From: Planctomycetota bacterium | GTDB lineage: Bacteria > Planctomycetota > UBA1135 > UBA2386 | Length of the DNA: 64,000 nucleotides | Direction of reading: 5' to 3' | NCBI GenBank assembly: GCA_014192625.1 | Contig: BJHM01000017.1 | Coordinates: forward strand, 17,104-81,103 | Shown: in pieces, positions 24,947-33,961 of the stretch | Position numbering within the stretch: position 1 is the stretch's first letter | Layout: each line of letters starts with the position of its first letter | Made by a program: the position numbers and the translations under genes | The notes under the pieces: model-generated | What the model was told of the DNA's origin: nothing | The model's input: only the letters and a program-made list of their open reading frames with translations | Database searches by the model: none

Positions 24947-26050
24947 GTGTATACGCCTGCCTTCACGATCCGCACCGATGAGGAAGGCGGTTTACGCAGC
25001 CTGCGAATTGCTGGTCGATTGACGCTGGCCGACGGGCGTGCGCTCTGGGCGCAGTTGTGCGCGGCAGTCACCACCGGGGTAGCAGTGGTGGACCTGCGCG
25101 ACGTGCAGATGATCGATGGTGGAGTCGCAGCAATCTTGCTGGCAGCAACCAACGGCAAAGTGCGCATCGATGGTGCGAGCGGTGAAGTTGAGCGACTGCT
25201 TAGGCTCTATGCGTGTGCAAAGGGCAGTGAAGGCCCACCTGTAGTAACTGCGAGCCGTGGCATCCTCGTGCAAGTTGGTGACAACGCGGTGGAGTTTGGT
25301 CGCGAGCTGCAGCGCAATCTGGCTTTCGTTGGCGACCTCGGTGCGGGACTCGCGGCTTTCGTGCGGCGGCCGCAAAGTGTTCACTTCAGCGACCTGCTGT
25401 ATCTGATGGAGCGCGCCGGTGCGGATGGCTTGCCAATCATCGCAGTGATCAATTTTTTGATCGGCATGATCCTTGGCTTGCAAGGCGCGATTCAACTGCA
25501 CCGTTTCGGTGCGGACACATTCATCGCCAACCTGGTTGGACTGGCGGTCGTGCGTGAGCTTGCCCCGCTGATGACGGCGATCATCGTTGCCGGCCGGTCG
25601 GGGGCTTCCTATGCGGCAGAACTCGGCACCATGACGGTCAACGAGGAGGTCGATGCGCTGCGCACGATTGGCCAGGACCCGCAACGCTTTCTGGTATTAC
25701 CTCGCGTGCTCGCTCTGTGTGTCGTCGTGCCGCTATTGACCGCGTTCGGTGACTTGCTCGGCTGTTGCGGCGGTGCATTTATCGCGATGATCAAGCTGGA
25801 TATTTCGCCGACCGCTTACTTCAGTCAACTGCAGCGCTCGGTGGAACTGAGCGATGTGATCAGCGGGTTGATCAAGAGTATCGCCTTCGCCGGGTTGATC
25901 GGCCTAGTCGCCTGCCAGCGCGGTCTCGCAACGCGCGGTGGTGCCTTGGGCGTTGGGCGCTCGACGACTTCGGCGGTGGTCTTGGTGCTGTTTGGACTGG
26001 TGGCGTTGGATGCGATCTTCACTTTGATCTTCTCACTGTTGTCCTTCTGA
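24947..26050 (+). CDS. MlaE-type ABC permease with N-terminal STAS domain
   Basis: This is the inner-membrane permease of an MCE lipid transport system. Residues about 110-367 match MlaE: INFLIGMILGLQGAIQLHRFGA, VRELAPLMTAIIVAGRSGASYAAELGTM and EEVDALRTIGQDP are classic. The N-terminal 100 residues form a STAS-like domain (VAVVDLRDVQMIDGGVAAILL), the fold that in Proteobacteria is usually a separate subunit, MlaB. The start is GTG 24947. The ATPase gene overlaps its stop as TGATG. The operon continues with the MCE protein and an auxiliary lipoprotein. The likely role is lipid movement between the membranes. Confidence 0.92.
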   Translation: MYTPAFTIRTDEEGGLRSLRIAGRLTLADGRALWAQLCAAVTTGVAVVDLRDVQMIDGGVAAILLAATNGKVRIDGASGEVERLLRLYACAKGSEGPPVVTASRGILVQVGDNAVEFGRELQRNLAFVGDLGAGLAAFVRRPQSVHFSDLLYLMERAGADGLPIIAVINFLIGMILGLQGAIQLHRFGADTFIANLVGLAVVRELAPLMTAIIVAGRSGASYAAELGTMTVNEEVDALRTIGQDPQRFLVLPRVLALCVVVPLLTAFGDLLGCCGGAFIAMIKLDISPTAYFSQLQRSVELSDVISGLIKSIAFAGLIGLVACQRGLATRGGALGVGRSTTSAVVLVLFGLVALDAIFTLIFSLLSF

Positions 26051-26793
26051 TGCGCGCCATAGTCTCCGTACGTGACTTGTCGATCGGCTGGGGCGCCGAA
26101 CCGATTCTCGAGGATGTCTCGTTCGACGTCATGCGCGGCGAAGTGTTTGCCATTCTCGGCGGCAGTGGTTGTGGCAAGTCCACGTTGCTGCGCCATTTGA
26201 TTGGGCTGGAAGCGCCGATGCTCGGCCGCGTGCACCTAACTGGCATCGGGCCGCCGCAGCATGGACTCGAACCGCCACAGTTTGGCGTGCTGTTCCAGTC
26301 GTCGGCGCTGTTTGGTTCCATGACGCTGTTGCAGAACGTGATGCTGCCGCTGCAGAAGTGGACCAACTTGCCTAAGGACGCAATCGCTGCGGTCGCGCAG
26401 GCTCGACTGCGCCTCGTCGGGCTTACGGGCTTCGAGCACCATCTACCGAGTGAAGTTTCTGGTGGGATGAAGAAGCGGGCTGGCATTGCGCGGGCGCTGG
26501 CGCTCGATCCGCAGACTCTGTTCCTCGACGAACCTTCGGCTGGACTAGATCCAGTCACCTCGGCAGGCCTTGACGAACTTATCTTGACGCTGCGCCAGAG
26601 CCTGCAGGTAACTACCATCTTGGTCACTCACGAATTGGCCAGCATCTATCACGTGGTGGACAACTGCATCGTGCTTGACCGGCTCGCCAAGGGCATCATT
26701 GCACGTGGCAACCCAAGCGATCTGCGTGATCGCTCGACTGACCCGCGCATCGCTGCGTTTTTCCATCGCCGTCCGACCGGATCCATTGCATGA
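26050..26793 (+). CDS. MlaF-type ABC transporter ATPase
   Basis: This 247-residue ATPase powers the MCE system. The Walker A motif GGSGCGKST is at residues 37-45, the ABC signature SGGMKKRAGIARAL carries the MlaF-specific GMKKR variant, and Walker B is LFLDEPSAGLDPVT. The switch His is in LVTHELAS. The N-terminal GAEPILEDVSFDVMRGE matches MlaF proteins. It overlaps the permease stop by 1 base and the MCE gene start by 4 bases, so all three are translationally coupled. Confidence 0.94.
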   Translation: MRAIVSVRDLSIGWGAEPILEDVSFDVMRGEVFAILGGSGCGKSTLLRHLIGLEAPMLGRVHLTGIGPPQHGLEPPQFGVLFQSSALFGSMTLLQNVMLPLQKWTNLPKDAIAAVAQARLRLVGLTGFEHHLPSEVSGGMKKRAGIARALALDPQTLFLDEPSAGLDPVTSAGLDELILTLRQSLQVTTILVTHELASIYHVVDNCIVLDRLAKGIIARGNPSDLRDRSTDPRIAAFFHRRPTGSIA

Positions 26794-27800
26794 CTGTCCC
26801 TGCCAACCGCTGGAAAATCGGCCTGTTCGTGGTGTTTGGTGCCTTGGTGATATTGATGGGACTCACGTGGCTTGGCATGGCGCGGATGAAGCGTTCAACC
26901 CACGAAGCCTTCGTGTATTTCGATGAACCGGTGCTCGGTCTCGATCTTGGTTCGGCGGTCAAGTTCCGCGGCGTGCCAATCGGCAAGGTGGCAGGGCTCA
27001 CGCTCGCAGTGGATCGCCGCCATCTCAAAGTTCGGATAAGCCTCGATGACCAACAGTTGGTTGAACTCGGTCTCGCCCCTGCCTCATTCGAGCCGGATCA
27101 ACAAATGCCAGAGGGCTTGCATGCCACGATCGTGACCTCGTATCTGACGCAGACGTCATTCGTGCTGATGGACTTCTTCATCGTTGACCCGGCGGCTGAA
27201 CTGCCGCTGCCATTCACGCCAGAGCCCAACACCGTTCGCTCGATACGAAGTACCTTTCGCAGTTTAGAAGAAGGCATGCGCGACCTGTTGCGCGAATTGC
27301 CGAGCCTGATGACCGAGGCGCGGAAACTGATCAGCGCGGCAACTGCGGATCTTGCTAGCCTCAAGTTGGCTGAGCTTGGTATTCGCGCAGACAGGGTGCT
27401 GGTCGCCGCAGAACGTCAGGTGCGCGACTTTGATCAGTTGCCAGTCGTGACTGCGGTGACGGGAGCCTTTCAAGAAATCGATGCGCTGGCCAAGTCGCTG
27501 CAAAACGAGAGTGGTCCCGTGCAAAAGCTGTTGGGCGAACTGCAGGGGCTTACCATCGATCTGCGCTCTGCTTTGCAGGTGGCGGACCTCGCTGCGTTGG
27601 CAAAAAGTATGCGCGCAGCCGGGGATACTGCTCAGTCTGCTGGGCAAAACCTCGGCGCACTCGCTACCGATCTGCGCGACGAATTGCCGTATCTTCGTTC
27701 GGCACTGGCATCGATTGAGCGTCTGGTAGACGTGCTACAACGTGACCCTTCGACTCTGCTGCGCGGTCGCCCGTCAGCAGATTCGCCGTTGAAGAAGTAA
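26790..27800 (+). CDS. MCE-domain (MlaD-like) substrate-binding protein
   Basis: The 336-residue protein has an N-terminal membrane anchor (residues about 9-28, IGLFVVFGALVILMGLTWLG) followed by one MCE domain. VLGLDLGSAVKFRGVPIGKV is the family VxGLxxGxxVxxxGVxVGxV signature. Beyond about residue 155 it is helical and coiled-coil-like, with no second MCE domain. MCE proteins assemble as hexameric rings carrying lipids across the periplasm. The long helical tail could form a needle-like extension, as in PqiB or LetB-type tunnels, but this is inference. Confidence 0.92.
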   Translation: MTVPANRWKIGLFVVFGALVILMGLTWLGMARMKRSTHEAFVYFDEPVLGLDLGSAVKFRGVPIGKVAGLTLAVDRRHLKVRISLDDQQLVELGLAPASFEPDQQMPEGLHATIVTSYLTQTSFVLMDFFIVDPAAELPLPFTPEPNTVRSIRSTFRSLEEGMRDLLRELPSLMTEARKLISAATADLASLKLAELGIRADRVLVAAERQVRDFDQLPVVTAVTGAFQEIDALAKSLQNESGPVQKLLGELQGLTIDLRSALQVADLAALAKSMRAAGDTAQSAGQNLGALATDLRDELPYLRSALASIERLVDVLQRDPSTLLRGRPSADSPLKK

Positions 27801-27829
27801 CGCTTGAAGAAGTAATCAGTGAAGACGCC

Positions 27830-28360
27830 ATGACCCGCTACCGCCTACTCAAGCTCACTCCGTTGCTGCTCGCCGCGTGCATCAGCAGCAACTCGCCGCT
27901 GCCGCAAGTGCGATGGTTCGATCCGGCACCGCTGTCGTGGCCGCAACCCGAACGGGTTGGCGTTCTGCTACCGGTTCCGCAGGTCACTGCGTCCCCAATC
28001 GTGCGGCAGGAGTTTGTCGTGCGGATTGCCGCCCGCGAGATCGCCATCGACGACGGCAATCGCTGGATGACACTGCCAGAGCGCATTGTTGCCGCTGCTC
28101 TGGAACGTGCCATGTTCGGACCGGGCAGTGGTGTTCCTGGCAAAGGCACGGTCAGTGTCAAGGTCGAGCGCTTTGAAATCGACCTTACGAACTCGGTGCG
28201 TGCCTACGTTGAGTTGCAGGTCGCTTTGCCGCTTGGCATCGTCGTTTGCACTGGCAATGCAGAGGCAAATGGGCGTGAGCCGTCAATGCTGGCGGCTGCC
28301 ATGGCGGAGGCGTTGGCGATGGCAGTGGTGAAAGTTCGATCGGCGTTGCTAGCGAACTGA
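27830..28360 (+). CDS. ABC-type transport auxiliary lipoprotein (PqiC-like)
   Basis: The sequence begins MTRYRLLKLTPLLLAACISS, a lipoprotein signal with lipobox LAAC at residues 14-17. The mature 160 residues resemble the PqiC/YmbA auxiliary lipoprotein domain: VRWFDPAPLSWPQPERVGVLLPVPQV, then RWMTLPERIVAAALERAMF, then VKVERFEIDLTNSVRAYVELQVAL. Such lipoproteins form the outer-membrane end of MCE transport systems. It lies 29 bp after the MCE gene and completes a permease-ATPase-MCE-lipoprotein operon. Confidence 0.82.
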   Translation: MTRYRLLKLTPLLLAACISSNSPLPQVRWFDPAPLSWPQPERVGVLLPVPQVTASPIVRQEFVVRIAAREIAIDDGNRWMTLPERIVAAALERAMFGPGSGVPGKGTVSVKVERFEIDLTNSVRAYVELQVALPLGIVVCTGNAEANGREPSMLAAAMAEALAMAVVKVRSALLAN

Positions 28361-28436
28361 CCAACGGGTGGTGGCCAGGAGGTCATAAACCTGCGGTGGC
28401 ATTGTTGGTCCAGCAGAATGCGCGCGACGAGTGGCC

Positions 28437-30980
28437 ATGCTGGTCGATAGATTGAAGCTACCCATGCTTACGGACGCATCGAGCCGGACGCTGCGCAGCG
28501 CGATCATCACGATCGCGGTGCTGTCGGCCTCCCTGCTGGCTTATCAAGTGCTGCTCACGCGGGTCTGCGCGTTGCGCCTGCACTTTCATTTTGGCTTTCT
28601 GATCATCAGCAACAGCCTGCTCGGCATTGGCGCCAGCGGTTCGTTGTTGGCGCTGGTTGAGCGTCGCTGGCGGCTCAACCCAGACGGCTTCATCCGTCTC
28701 TTTGGCATCGGCTATTTGATCAGCCTGCCGTTCTGCTGGGCGTGGTTGCTTTACGCGCAGATTCCGGAAACGCTAAATCTCATCGGCATCGGTGATTTGT
28801 GGACGCTGATAGGGCAGCAGTTTGGCAGTGTCGCGGTGGATACGGCGCTCGCAAATCAGTGGTCAGACACCTGTGCGTTCGCGGGCTTCAACATCGCTTG
28901 CGCGATCCCGTTTTTCTTCGGCGGCACGGTGGTTGGCCTGATCTTGGCAACGCATGCATCGCGCGTCGGGTTGGTCTACGCAGCGGATCTGGTGGGTGCG
29001 GGCCTTGGCTGTCTTTTGTGCCCGTTGCTTCTCTGGCACGTCGGCGCAGGCGGCTGTTTTTTGGTAACCCTGCTACTTGGTGCGCTGGCTGTGATGGCTG
29101 CCTTTGGTGGTGGAGCTGTTTTGCGTATTGCGATGGCGATGGTGGTGGTCGTCGCGTTGGTTTTCATGCCGCGCTTCGATCATGACTTTCCGGTTCCTGG
29201 TAAGCGCTGGCTCAATATCACCAGCAAGCAAACGATCGAGCAGTTTGGTCTGCCGCTGTACACACAGTGGTCGGCCAACTCGCGCATCGACGTGCTGCCG
29301 ATGCCGAAGGGGTGGCCAGGTTTCTTGCAGGCGCGTGGTGAGACGGCGATGCAGATGAAATTGCCGCAGCAACGCTGGATCGGCCAAGACGGTGACGCTG
29401 GCACGATGCTCAGCAACTTTGGTGGCGAACCCGAGACTCTGCCGATCCTGAAAAAGACGATGTACTCGGCCTCGTTCGCGTTGAAGGCTTTGCAAAAACC
29501 AAGTGTCTGCGTGATTGGCGTCGGTGGCGCGCCCGATCTTTGGGCGGCAAAGGAGCATGGTGCATCGCGCATCCTCGGCATCGAGCTCAACCAGGCGATC
29601 GCCAATCTGCACGCCACCGTGGCCAAGGATTTTTCTGGTCCACTGTTCGCGGACCCGACCGTTGAACTTCTGGTTGACGAAGGTCGTTCGGCGTTGATGC
29701 GAAGTGCAGAGCAGTTTGATGTCGTTCAGTTGACTGGCATCGACACTTGGACCGCACTCAGTTCGGGTGCCTATGTATTGGCGGAGAACTACCTCTACAC
29801 AGTCGAGGCGTGCCGGGCGATGTATGCACGCTTGAAGGTTGGCGGCATCCTCCAGATCACGCGCATGGCGGCTGGCATGGAAACGATTCGGCTGATGAAC
29901 AACATGTATACTGCGCTGCCAGCTGCGGAGCAGTCGTTGTTCGCGCAGTCGATAGCCGCGCTACGCACCAGCGACAACCTCTGCGCGGTGCTACTAAAGA
30001 AGGGGCCGTTCACCGAGACGGAAGTGCAGGAGCTTTCGAAGTTCGCCGATGACACGAAGATCGACAAGGTGGTGTTGCCCTCTGTGTCACTCGGTACCGA
30101 GGTCGAGGAGTTCGTGCTGGAGAAGGACAAGCAGCGTTTCGTTGATGCATACGAGTATGACATCTCGCCGACGACGGATGACAGGCCGTATTTTTTCAGC
30201 TTCCTGCGCTGGAGCAAACCGGAGAAGGCGCGCGAGTTTCAGCACGCGGCGACTTGGGTCGTGCAGGGTAACCCGGTGTTTTTGCGCAATCAGTTGCTGT
30301 GGAGTTCTCTGGCCGCGGCGATCTTCATCCTGTTGCCGTTGGTGTTCCGGCGTGGCACCACAGGTGGCAACCGGCGCGGTGCTTATCGGTTCTTACTATT
30401 TTTTGCGGTGCTCGGCATCGGCTTCATTGGCATTGAGGTGGCACTGATCCAGAAGTTCACGCTGCTGCTGGGCCAACCGCTGTACTCGATCGTCGTCACG
30501 TTGTTCTCCATCCTGGTCAGTACCGGCATTGGCGCTGGCATCAGTGGCCGTTTTCTAAAACGACCGGGCAGCGTGCGTTTCCTGCCGCTAGCGATCCTCG
30601 TAGTGGTCACGGCGATTGCCTACGGCAGTCCGTGGCTGGTCAATGCCTGCATCGGCCTGCCGTTGTGGGAAAGAGCTTTGGTGGTGGCACTCGCCATCGC
30701 GCCAGCCGGCATTCTGCTCGGAATCCCGTTTGCCTACGGCATCGGCGTCGTGCAAAAAATCAATCCAAGCTTTGTGCCGTGGGCTTGGGCCGTGAACGGC
30801 TCGACGACGGTAATCGGTTCGATCGCGACAGTGATCCTGTCGATGAACTTTGGCTTTTCCTCGGTGCTGGTGTTTTCCGCAGCGATCTACTTGCTCGCTT
30901 TCTTGGCAATAGCACCGCTCGCAAAGGAACCGGCGAAGGCTGCGGCATCACTCGGTGGATCGTCCGCCATACCGCTGTAG
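28437..30980 (+). CDS. Polytopic membrane protein with embedded spermidine-synthase-like domain
   Basis: About 847 residues in three parts. The N-terminal 240 residues hold six or more hydrophobic helices, the middle (about 260-600) is soluble, and the C-terminal 240 residues hold another six or so helices. The middle part has a Rossmann-type methyltransferase/spermidine synthase fold: VCVIGVGGAPDLWAAKEHGA for the nucleotide loop, ILGIELNQA for the acidic strand end, and FDVVQLTG for motif post-I. This matches proteins annotated as fused MFS/spermidine synthases, whose activity is mostly untested. TTDDRPYFF is a typical late motif. The start could be GTG 28431, ATG 28437 or ATG 28464. Confidence 0.8.
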   Translation: MLVDRLKLPMLTDASSRTLRSAIITIAVLSASLLAYQVLLTRVCALRLHFHFGFLIISNSLLGIGASGSLLALVERRWRLNPDGFIRLFGIGYLISLPFCWAWLLYAQIPETLNLIGIGDLWTLIGQQFGSVAVDTALANQWSDTCAFAGFNIACAIPFFFGGTVVGLILATHASRVGLVYAADLVGAGLGCLLCPLLLWHVGAGGCFLVTLLLGALAVMAAFGGGAVLRIAMAMVVVVALVFMPRFDHDFPVPGKRWLNITSKQTIEQFGLPLYTQWSANSRIDVLPMPKGWPGFLQARGETAMQMKLPQQRWIGQDGDAGTMLSNFGGEPETLPILKKTMYSASFALKALQKPSVCVIGVGGAPDLWAAKEHGASRILGIELNQAIANLHATVAKDFSGPLFADPTVELLVDEGRSALMRSAEQFDVVQLTGIDTWTALSSGAYVLAENYLYTVEACRAMYARLKVGGILQITRMAAGMETIRLMNNMYTALPAAEQSLFAQSIAALRTSDNLCAVLLKKGPFTETEVQELSKFADDTKIDKVVLPSVSLGTEVEEFVLEKDKQRFVDAYEYDISPTTDDRPYFFSFLRWSKPEKAREFQHAATWVVQGNPVFLRNQLLWSSLAAAIFILLPLVFRRGTTGGNRRGAYRFLLFFAVLGIGFIGIEVALIQKFTLLLGQPLYSIVVTLFSILVSTGIGAGISGRFLKRPGSVRFLPLAILVVVTAIAYGSPWLVNACIGLPLWERALVVALAIAPAGILLGIPFAYGIGVVQKINPSFVPWAWAVNGSTTVIGSIATVILSMNFGFSSVLVFSAAIYLLAFLAIAPLAKEPAKAAASLGGSSAIPL

Positions 30981-30983
30981 CCG

Positions 30984-31922
30984 CTAGGTCTTTTTGGCGT
31001 TGCGACCCTGCGGATGCGCTTGGTCGTAGACCTCGCGCAATTTACCGATCGAGACATGCGTGTAGATTTCGGTGGTGACGAGTCGCGCGTGGCCCAGCAG
31101 TTCTTGCAACGTCCTAAGATCGGCGCCGCGGTCGAGCAGATGGGTGGCAAACGAATGGCGCAGGCCGTGCGGTGTAAGCCGTGTTTGAATCGCTGCGGAC
31201 TTGGCGCAATCGACCACGGTTTGAAACACCCAGCGTGCGCTGAGTGCTCGGCCAAGACGGTTGACGAACAGCGCGTTGGGTGCGAGGCGCTTTGACGCAA
31301 GAATCATTTGCTTGCGCGCTGGCAACCACGCATTGAGTGCGCGCATCGCCGGCTCGCCCAGCATCGCCAACCGTTCTTTTTGGCCTTTGCCAAACACGCG
31401 CACGATGCCCTCTTCAAAGTCGACATCGCGGAGTCGCAGTCCGGCGCACTCACTGACGCGACAACCAGTCGAGTAGAGCAGTTCCAAGATCGCGCGGTCG
31501 CGTAGACCCTGTGGGGAGTCAGAGAACTGCTGGCCAAGCAGGATTTCTACTTCCTTGCTGGATAGAAAACGCGGCACACGACGCGGTGCCTTGGGCCCTT
31601 TCAGTAGTTTAGCCGGGTTCTCTTTGGTGCTGCCGGTCTTTCGCAGCCAGCCATAGAGCGCGCGCAGGCTGGCGAGTTTGCGCTGCACGGAGGTTGCCTT
31701 CAGGCCCTGTTGCTCCAGTTCGACCAGATACCGCCTGAGTTCGAAGCGACCGACGGATTCGAGCGGCCTTTCAGTGGATTTTAGTGCGAGCCAAGTAGCA
31801 AAGCTACGCAAGTCACTGCCGTATGCACGGAGCGTCGCCGCGCTTTTCTGGCGCGTTGCAAAGTCTTGCAGGAAAGCCTCGACCAGTTTGTTCACGTTGC
31901 TCTTGTAGCTACAGGGTGACAC
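30984..31922 (-). CDS. Tyrosine recombinase XerC/XerD
   Basis: Xer recombinases resolve chromosome dimers at dif with FtsK. All catalytic residues are present: Arg155 (STGCRVSE), Lys179 (FGKGQKER), His252 and Arg255 (HGLRH), His278 (LGHA) and the nucleophile Tyr287 (TEIYTHV). The N-terminal SAM-like core-binding domain is intact, and the 312 residues are typical. The start is GTG 31922. No attachment sites, phage genes or other integration marks are nearby, so it looks like the housekeeping enzyme. XerC versus XerD cannot be decided from this alone. Confidence 0.92.
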   Translation of the reverse strand: MSPCSYKSNVNKLVEAFLQDFATRQKSAATLRAYGSDLRSFATWLALKSTERPLESVGRFELRRYLVELEQQGLKATSVQRKLASLRALYGWLRKTGSTKENPAKLLKGPKAPRRVPRFLSSKEVEILLGQQFSDSPQGLRDRAILELLYSTGCRVSECAGLRLRDVDFEEGIVRVFGKGQKERLAMLGEPAMRALNAWLPARKQMILASKRLAPNALFVNRLGRALSARWVFQTVVDCAKSAAIQTRLTPHGLRHSFATHLLDRGADLRTLQELLGHARLVTTEIYTHVSIGKLREVYDQAHPQGRNAKKT

Positions 31923-31939
31923 ACTGACGGCCAGTTTTC

Positions 31940-32863
31940 ATGCCCTACCTTGGCGAGTTTGCGGCGGTTGCGACCGCCGTCTGTTGGACCTTCAGCAGTT
32001 TGTATTTTGCGCTGGCGACGAAGCGCGTGTCCGGCCTGCCGATCAATCAGTTTCGCTTGCTGCTCGCGGTGCCGCTGTTGTTTTTGTTGCAGCGCGTTTT
32101 TGAGGGTGTGTGGTGGCCTCTGTTGCCGGGCGATCGATTGCCGCAGCTGGTCATGTCGGGGCTGATCGGACTCGTGCTCGGCGACATCGGTTATTTCTAT
32201 GCCCTTTTTGTGATCGGGCCGCGCATCAGTTCGGTGTTGATGGCTACCTGGCCAGCAATGGCGGTGGCGGTGCAATGGCTATTTCGTGGCGAGGTGCCGT
32301 CGTTTGCAATGGTGGTGGGCATAGTCACGACCTGTATTGGCGTGATCCTGGTGCTGTTGCGTGGCAATGACTCGACCAGTTGGCAGAGTAAGTACACGCG
32401 CTGGCAATGGCGGCTAGCGATCGCTGGTGCGTTGCTTGGCGCCATCGGCCAGGCACTTGGTTCGGTGCTGGCAGCAAAGGCTGCCAGCAAGGCGTTGGAT
32501 CTGCCGCAAGGTCTGCCAGGCATCAGCACGGCATTGGTGCGCATGCTCGCAGCTTCGTGTGGCATCACTTTGGTGGCGGCAATAAGGGGTCAGCCACTGG
32601 CATTCCTGCGCGTGTTTTCAGATCGGCAGGCGCTATTTAGTGCGGTCGGCGGCACGGCCTTCGGACCGATTATTGGTGTCTGGTTTTCGATGGTGGCGCT
32701 TGCCCATGCCGATGTCGGTGTCGCCGCAACAATGATGGCAACCGTGCCGTTGTTCATGTTGCCAGTGGCGAGAATTGCCTATGGCGCGCGGATCAGTGTG
32801 CTTGCCGTGGTCGGCACAATGCTCGCGGTGGCGGGTATCGCTTTGATGCTCTGTGCCAAGTGA
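31940..32863 (+). CDS. EamA-family (DMT superfamily) transporter
   Basis: The 307 residues form ten hydrophobic helices in two EamA repeats. The first repeat includes AVCWTFSSLYFALATKRVSG and the second begins near AGALLGAIGQALGSVLAAKA. DMT exporters move metabolites, amino acids or sugars across the inner membrane. The specific substrate is unknown. It is divergent from xer, with only 17 bp between start codons, so their promoters must overlap the opposite gene or leader. It is convergent with the serC-like gene. Confidence 0.88.
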   Translation: MPYLGEFAAVATAVCWTFSSLYFALATKRVSGLPINQFRLLLAVPLLFLLQRVFEGVWWPLLPGDRLPQLVMSGLIGLVLGDIGYFYALFVIGPRISSVLMATWPAMAVAVQWLFRGEVPSFAMVVGIVTTCIGVILVLLRGNDSTSWQSKYTRWQWRLAIAGALLGAIGQALGSVLAAKAASKALDLPQGLPGISTALVRMLAASCGITLVAAIRGQPLAFLRVFSDRQALFSAVGGTAFGPIIGVWFSMVALAHADVGVAATMMATVPLFMLPVARIAYGARISVLAVVGTMLAVAGIALMLCAK

Positions 32864-32877
32864 TGGCCGCGATTTTT

Positions 32878-33951
32878 TTAACGCAGCAGTGCCGCGAGCA
32901 TTTTTTGCAGTCGTGCCACGGTGTGATCGCCCATGTGGCCGATGCGGAAGGTCTTGCCTTTTAGGTCGCCGTAGCCTTGGTCTATTTTGTAGCCGGCTTT
33001 GGTGGCGTTCTCGGCGAGTTGCCTTACGTCGCGTCCCGAGGCCTTGAGGCAGCTGATGGTGGGTGAGCGTGCGGCGCTGTCGGCAACGAACGGCTCGATC
33101 TGCCACTGATGCATAAACGCGAGCGTCTCGTGCTGCATCGCGATATGGCGTGCAAAACGCCGCGCTAAACCTTCCGTAGCGATCCGGTCGAGCTGCGCGC
33201 GAAGCGCCCACAAAAGCGGCACGCACGGCGTTGCCAGTGTCTTGCCAGCTTCGGTTTCCGGCACGGCGCGCACAAAGTCGAGCAGGTAACCGCGGCCTTC
33301 GATGGAGCGCGCGCGTTCGAGCGCTCGATGACTCAATGCGTAGGTGGCGATGCCGGGCGGGAGTGCCAGGCACTTTTGTGTTCCAGCAAACGCGAGGTCG
33401 AGGCCAAAGGCATCAAAATTGAGCGGCGCACCAGCGAGCGAGGTGACGACGTCGGCCAGAATAAGCGTGGATGGACTTGCGTCGCGCACCACAGCGGCGA
33501 GTTCTTGCAGTGGTTCGATGACGCCGGTGGAGGTTTCGTTGTGCGTGATGCAGACGGCCTCGAAGGTTGGCGATGACGCGAGCTTCTGCCGTAGCGAAGC
33601 CGCATCGTGGGCCATGCCCCACGGCACGGTGAGTAACTCAGGCTTGCGGCCACAGTCGGTTGCAATCTTGCTCCAGCGTTCACTGAATGCGCCGCAGACA
33701 AGGTGCAGCGTGCGGCCACCTGGTCTGACGAGATTGCGAAATGCGGCTTCCATCAGCGCGGTTGCTGGTGCCGACTCGAACACGGCATGTTGGCTCGTCT
33801 GGTAAAGCCACTTGAGCCGTTGGCAAACCTGCTGCACGTCGTCGACGAACCCTGCGGAGCGATGGCCGATAAGTGGCCGTGCCATGATTTCGCGCAGTTC
33901 CGCATCGACCTCAGTCGGGCCGGGCAGGAACAGGATCGGATGGTCGCTCAT
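32878..33951 (-). CDS. serC: Class V aminotransferase, probable phosphoserine aminotransferase
   Basis: A 357-residue PLP-dependent class V enzyme. FLPGPTEVDAELREIMARPLIGHRS is the family N-terminus, and the PLP lysine is Lys193 in FAGTQKCLALPPG. The sequence is of the alanine-glyoxylate/serine-pyruvate aminotransferase type rather than classical SerC. However, it is the third gene of a serA-serB-like operon (10 bp after the serB-like stop), so its likely job is converting 3-phosphohydroxypyruvate to phosphoserine. The C-terminal KGKTFRIGHMGD matches this subgroup. Alanine-glyoxylate transamination remains the alternative. Confidence 0.82.
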   Translation of the reverse strand: MSDHPILFLPGPTEVDAELREIMARPLIGHRSAGFVDDVQQVCQRLKWLYQTSQHAVFESAPATALMEAAFRNLVRPGGRTLHLVCGAFSERWSKIATDCGRKPELLTVPWGMAHDAASLRQKLASSPTFEAVCITHNETSTGVIEPLQELAAVVRDASPSTLILADVVTSLAGAPLNFDAFGLDLAFAGTQKCLALPPGIATYALSHRALERARSIEGRGYLLDFVRAVPETEAGKTLATPCVPLLWALRAQLDRIATEGLARRFARHIAMQHETLAFMHQWQIEPFVADSAARSPTISCLKASGRDVRQLAENATKAGYKIDQGYGDLKGKTFRIGHMGDHTVARLQKMLAALLR

Positions 33952-33961
33952 TTGGAAGCCT

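Noticed and set aside
28437..30980. Membrane/spermidine-synthase-like protein considered as a true polyamine synthase
   Set aside because: The core resembles the fold, but the membrane-fused subgroup is mostly untested and no polyamine genes adjoin, so an activity claim is not justified.
30984..31922. Tyrosine recombinase considered as a phage or island integrase
   Set aside because: Length, motifs and neighbours match a housekeeping Xer enzyme. There is no tRNA, att repeat or phage gene nearby.
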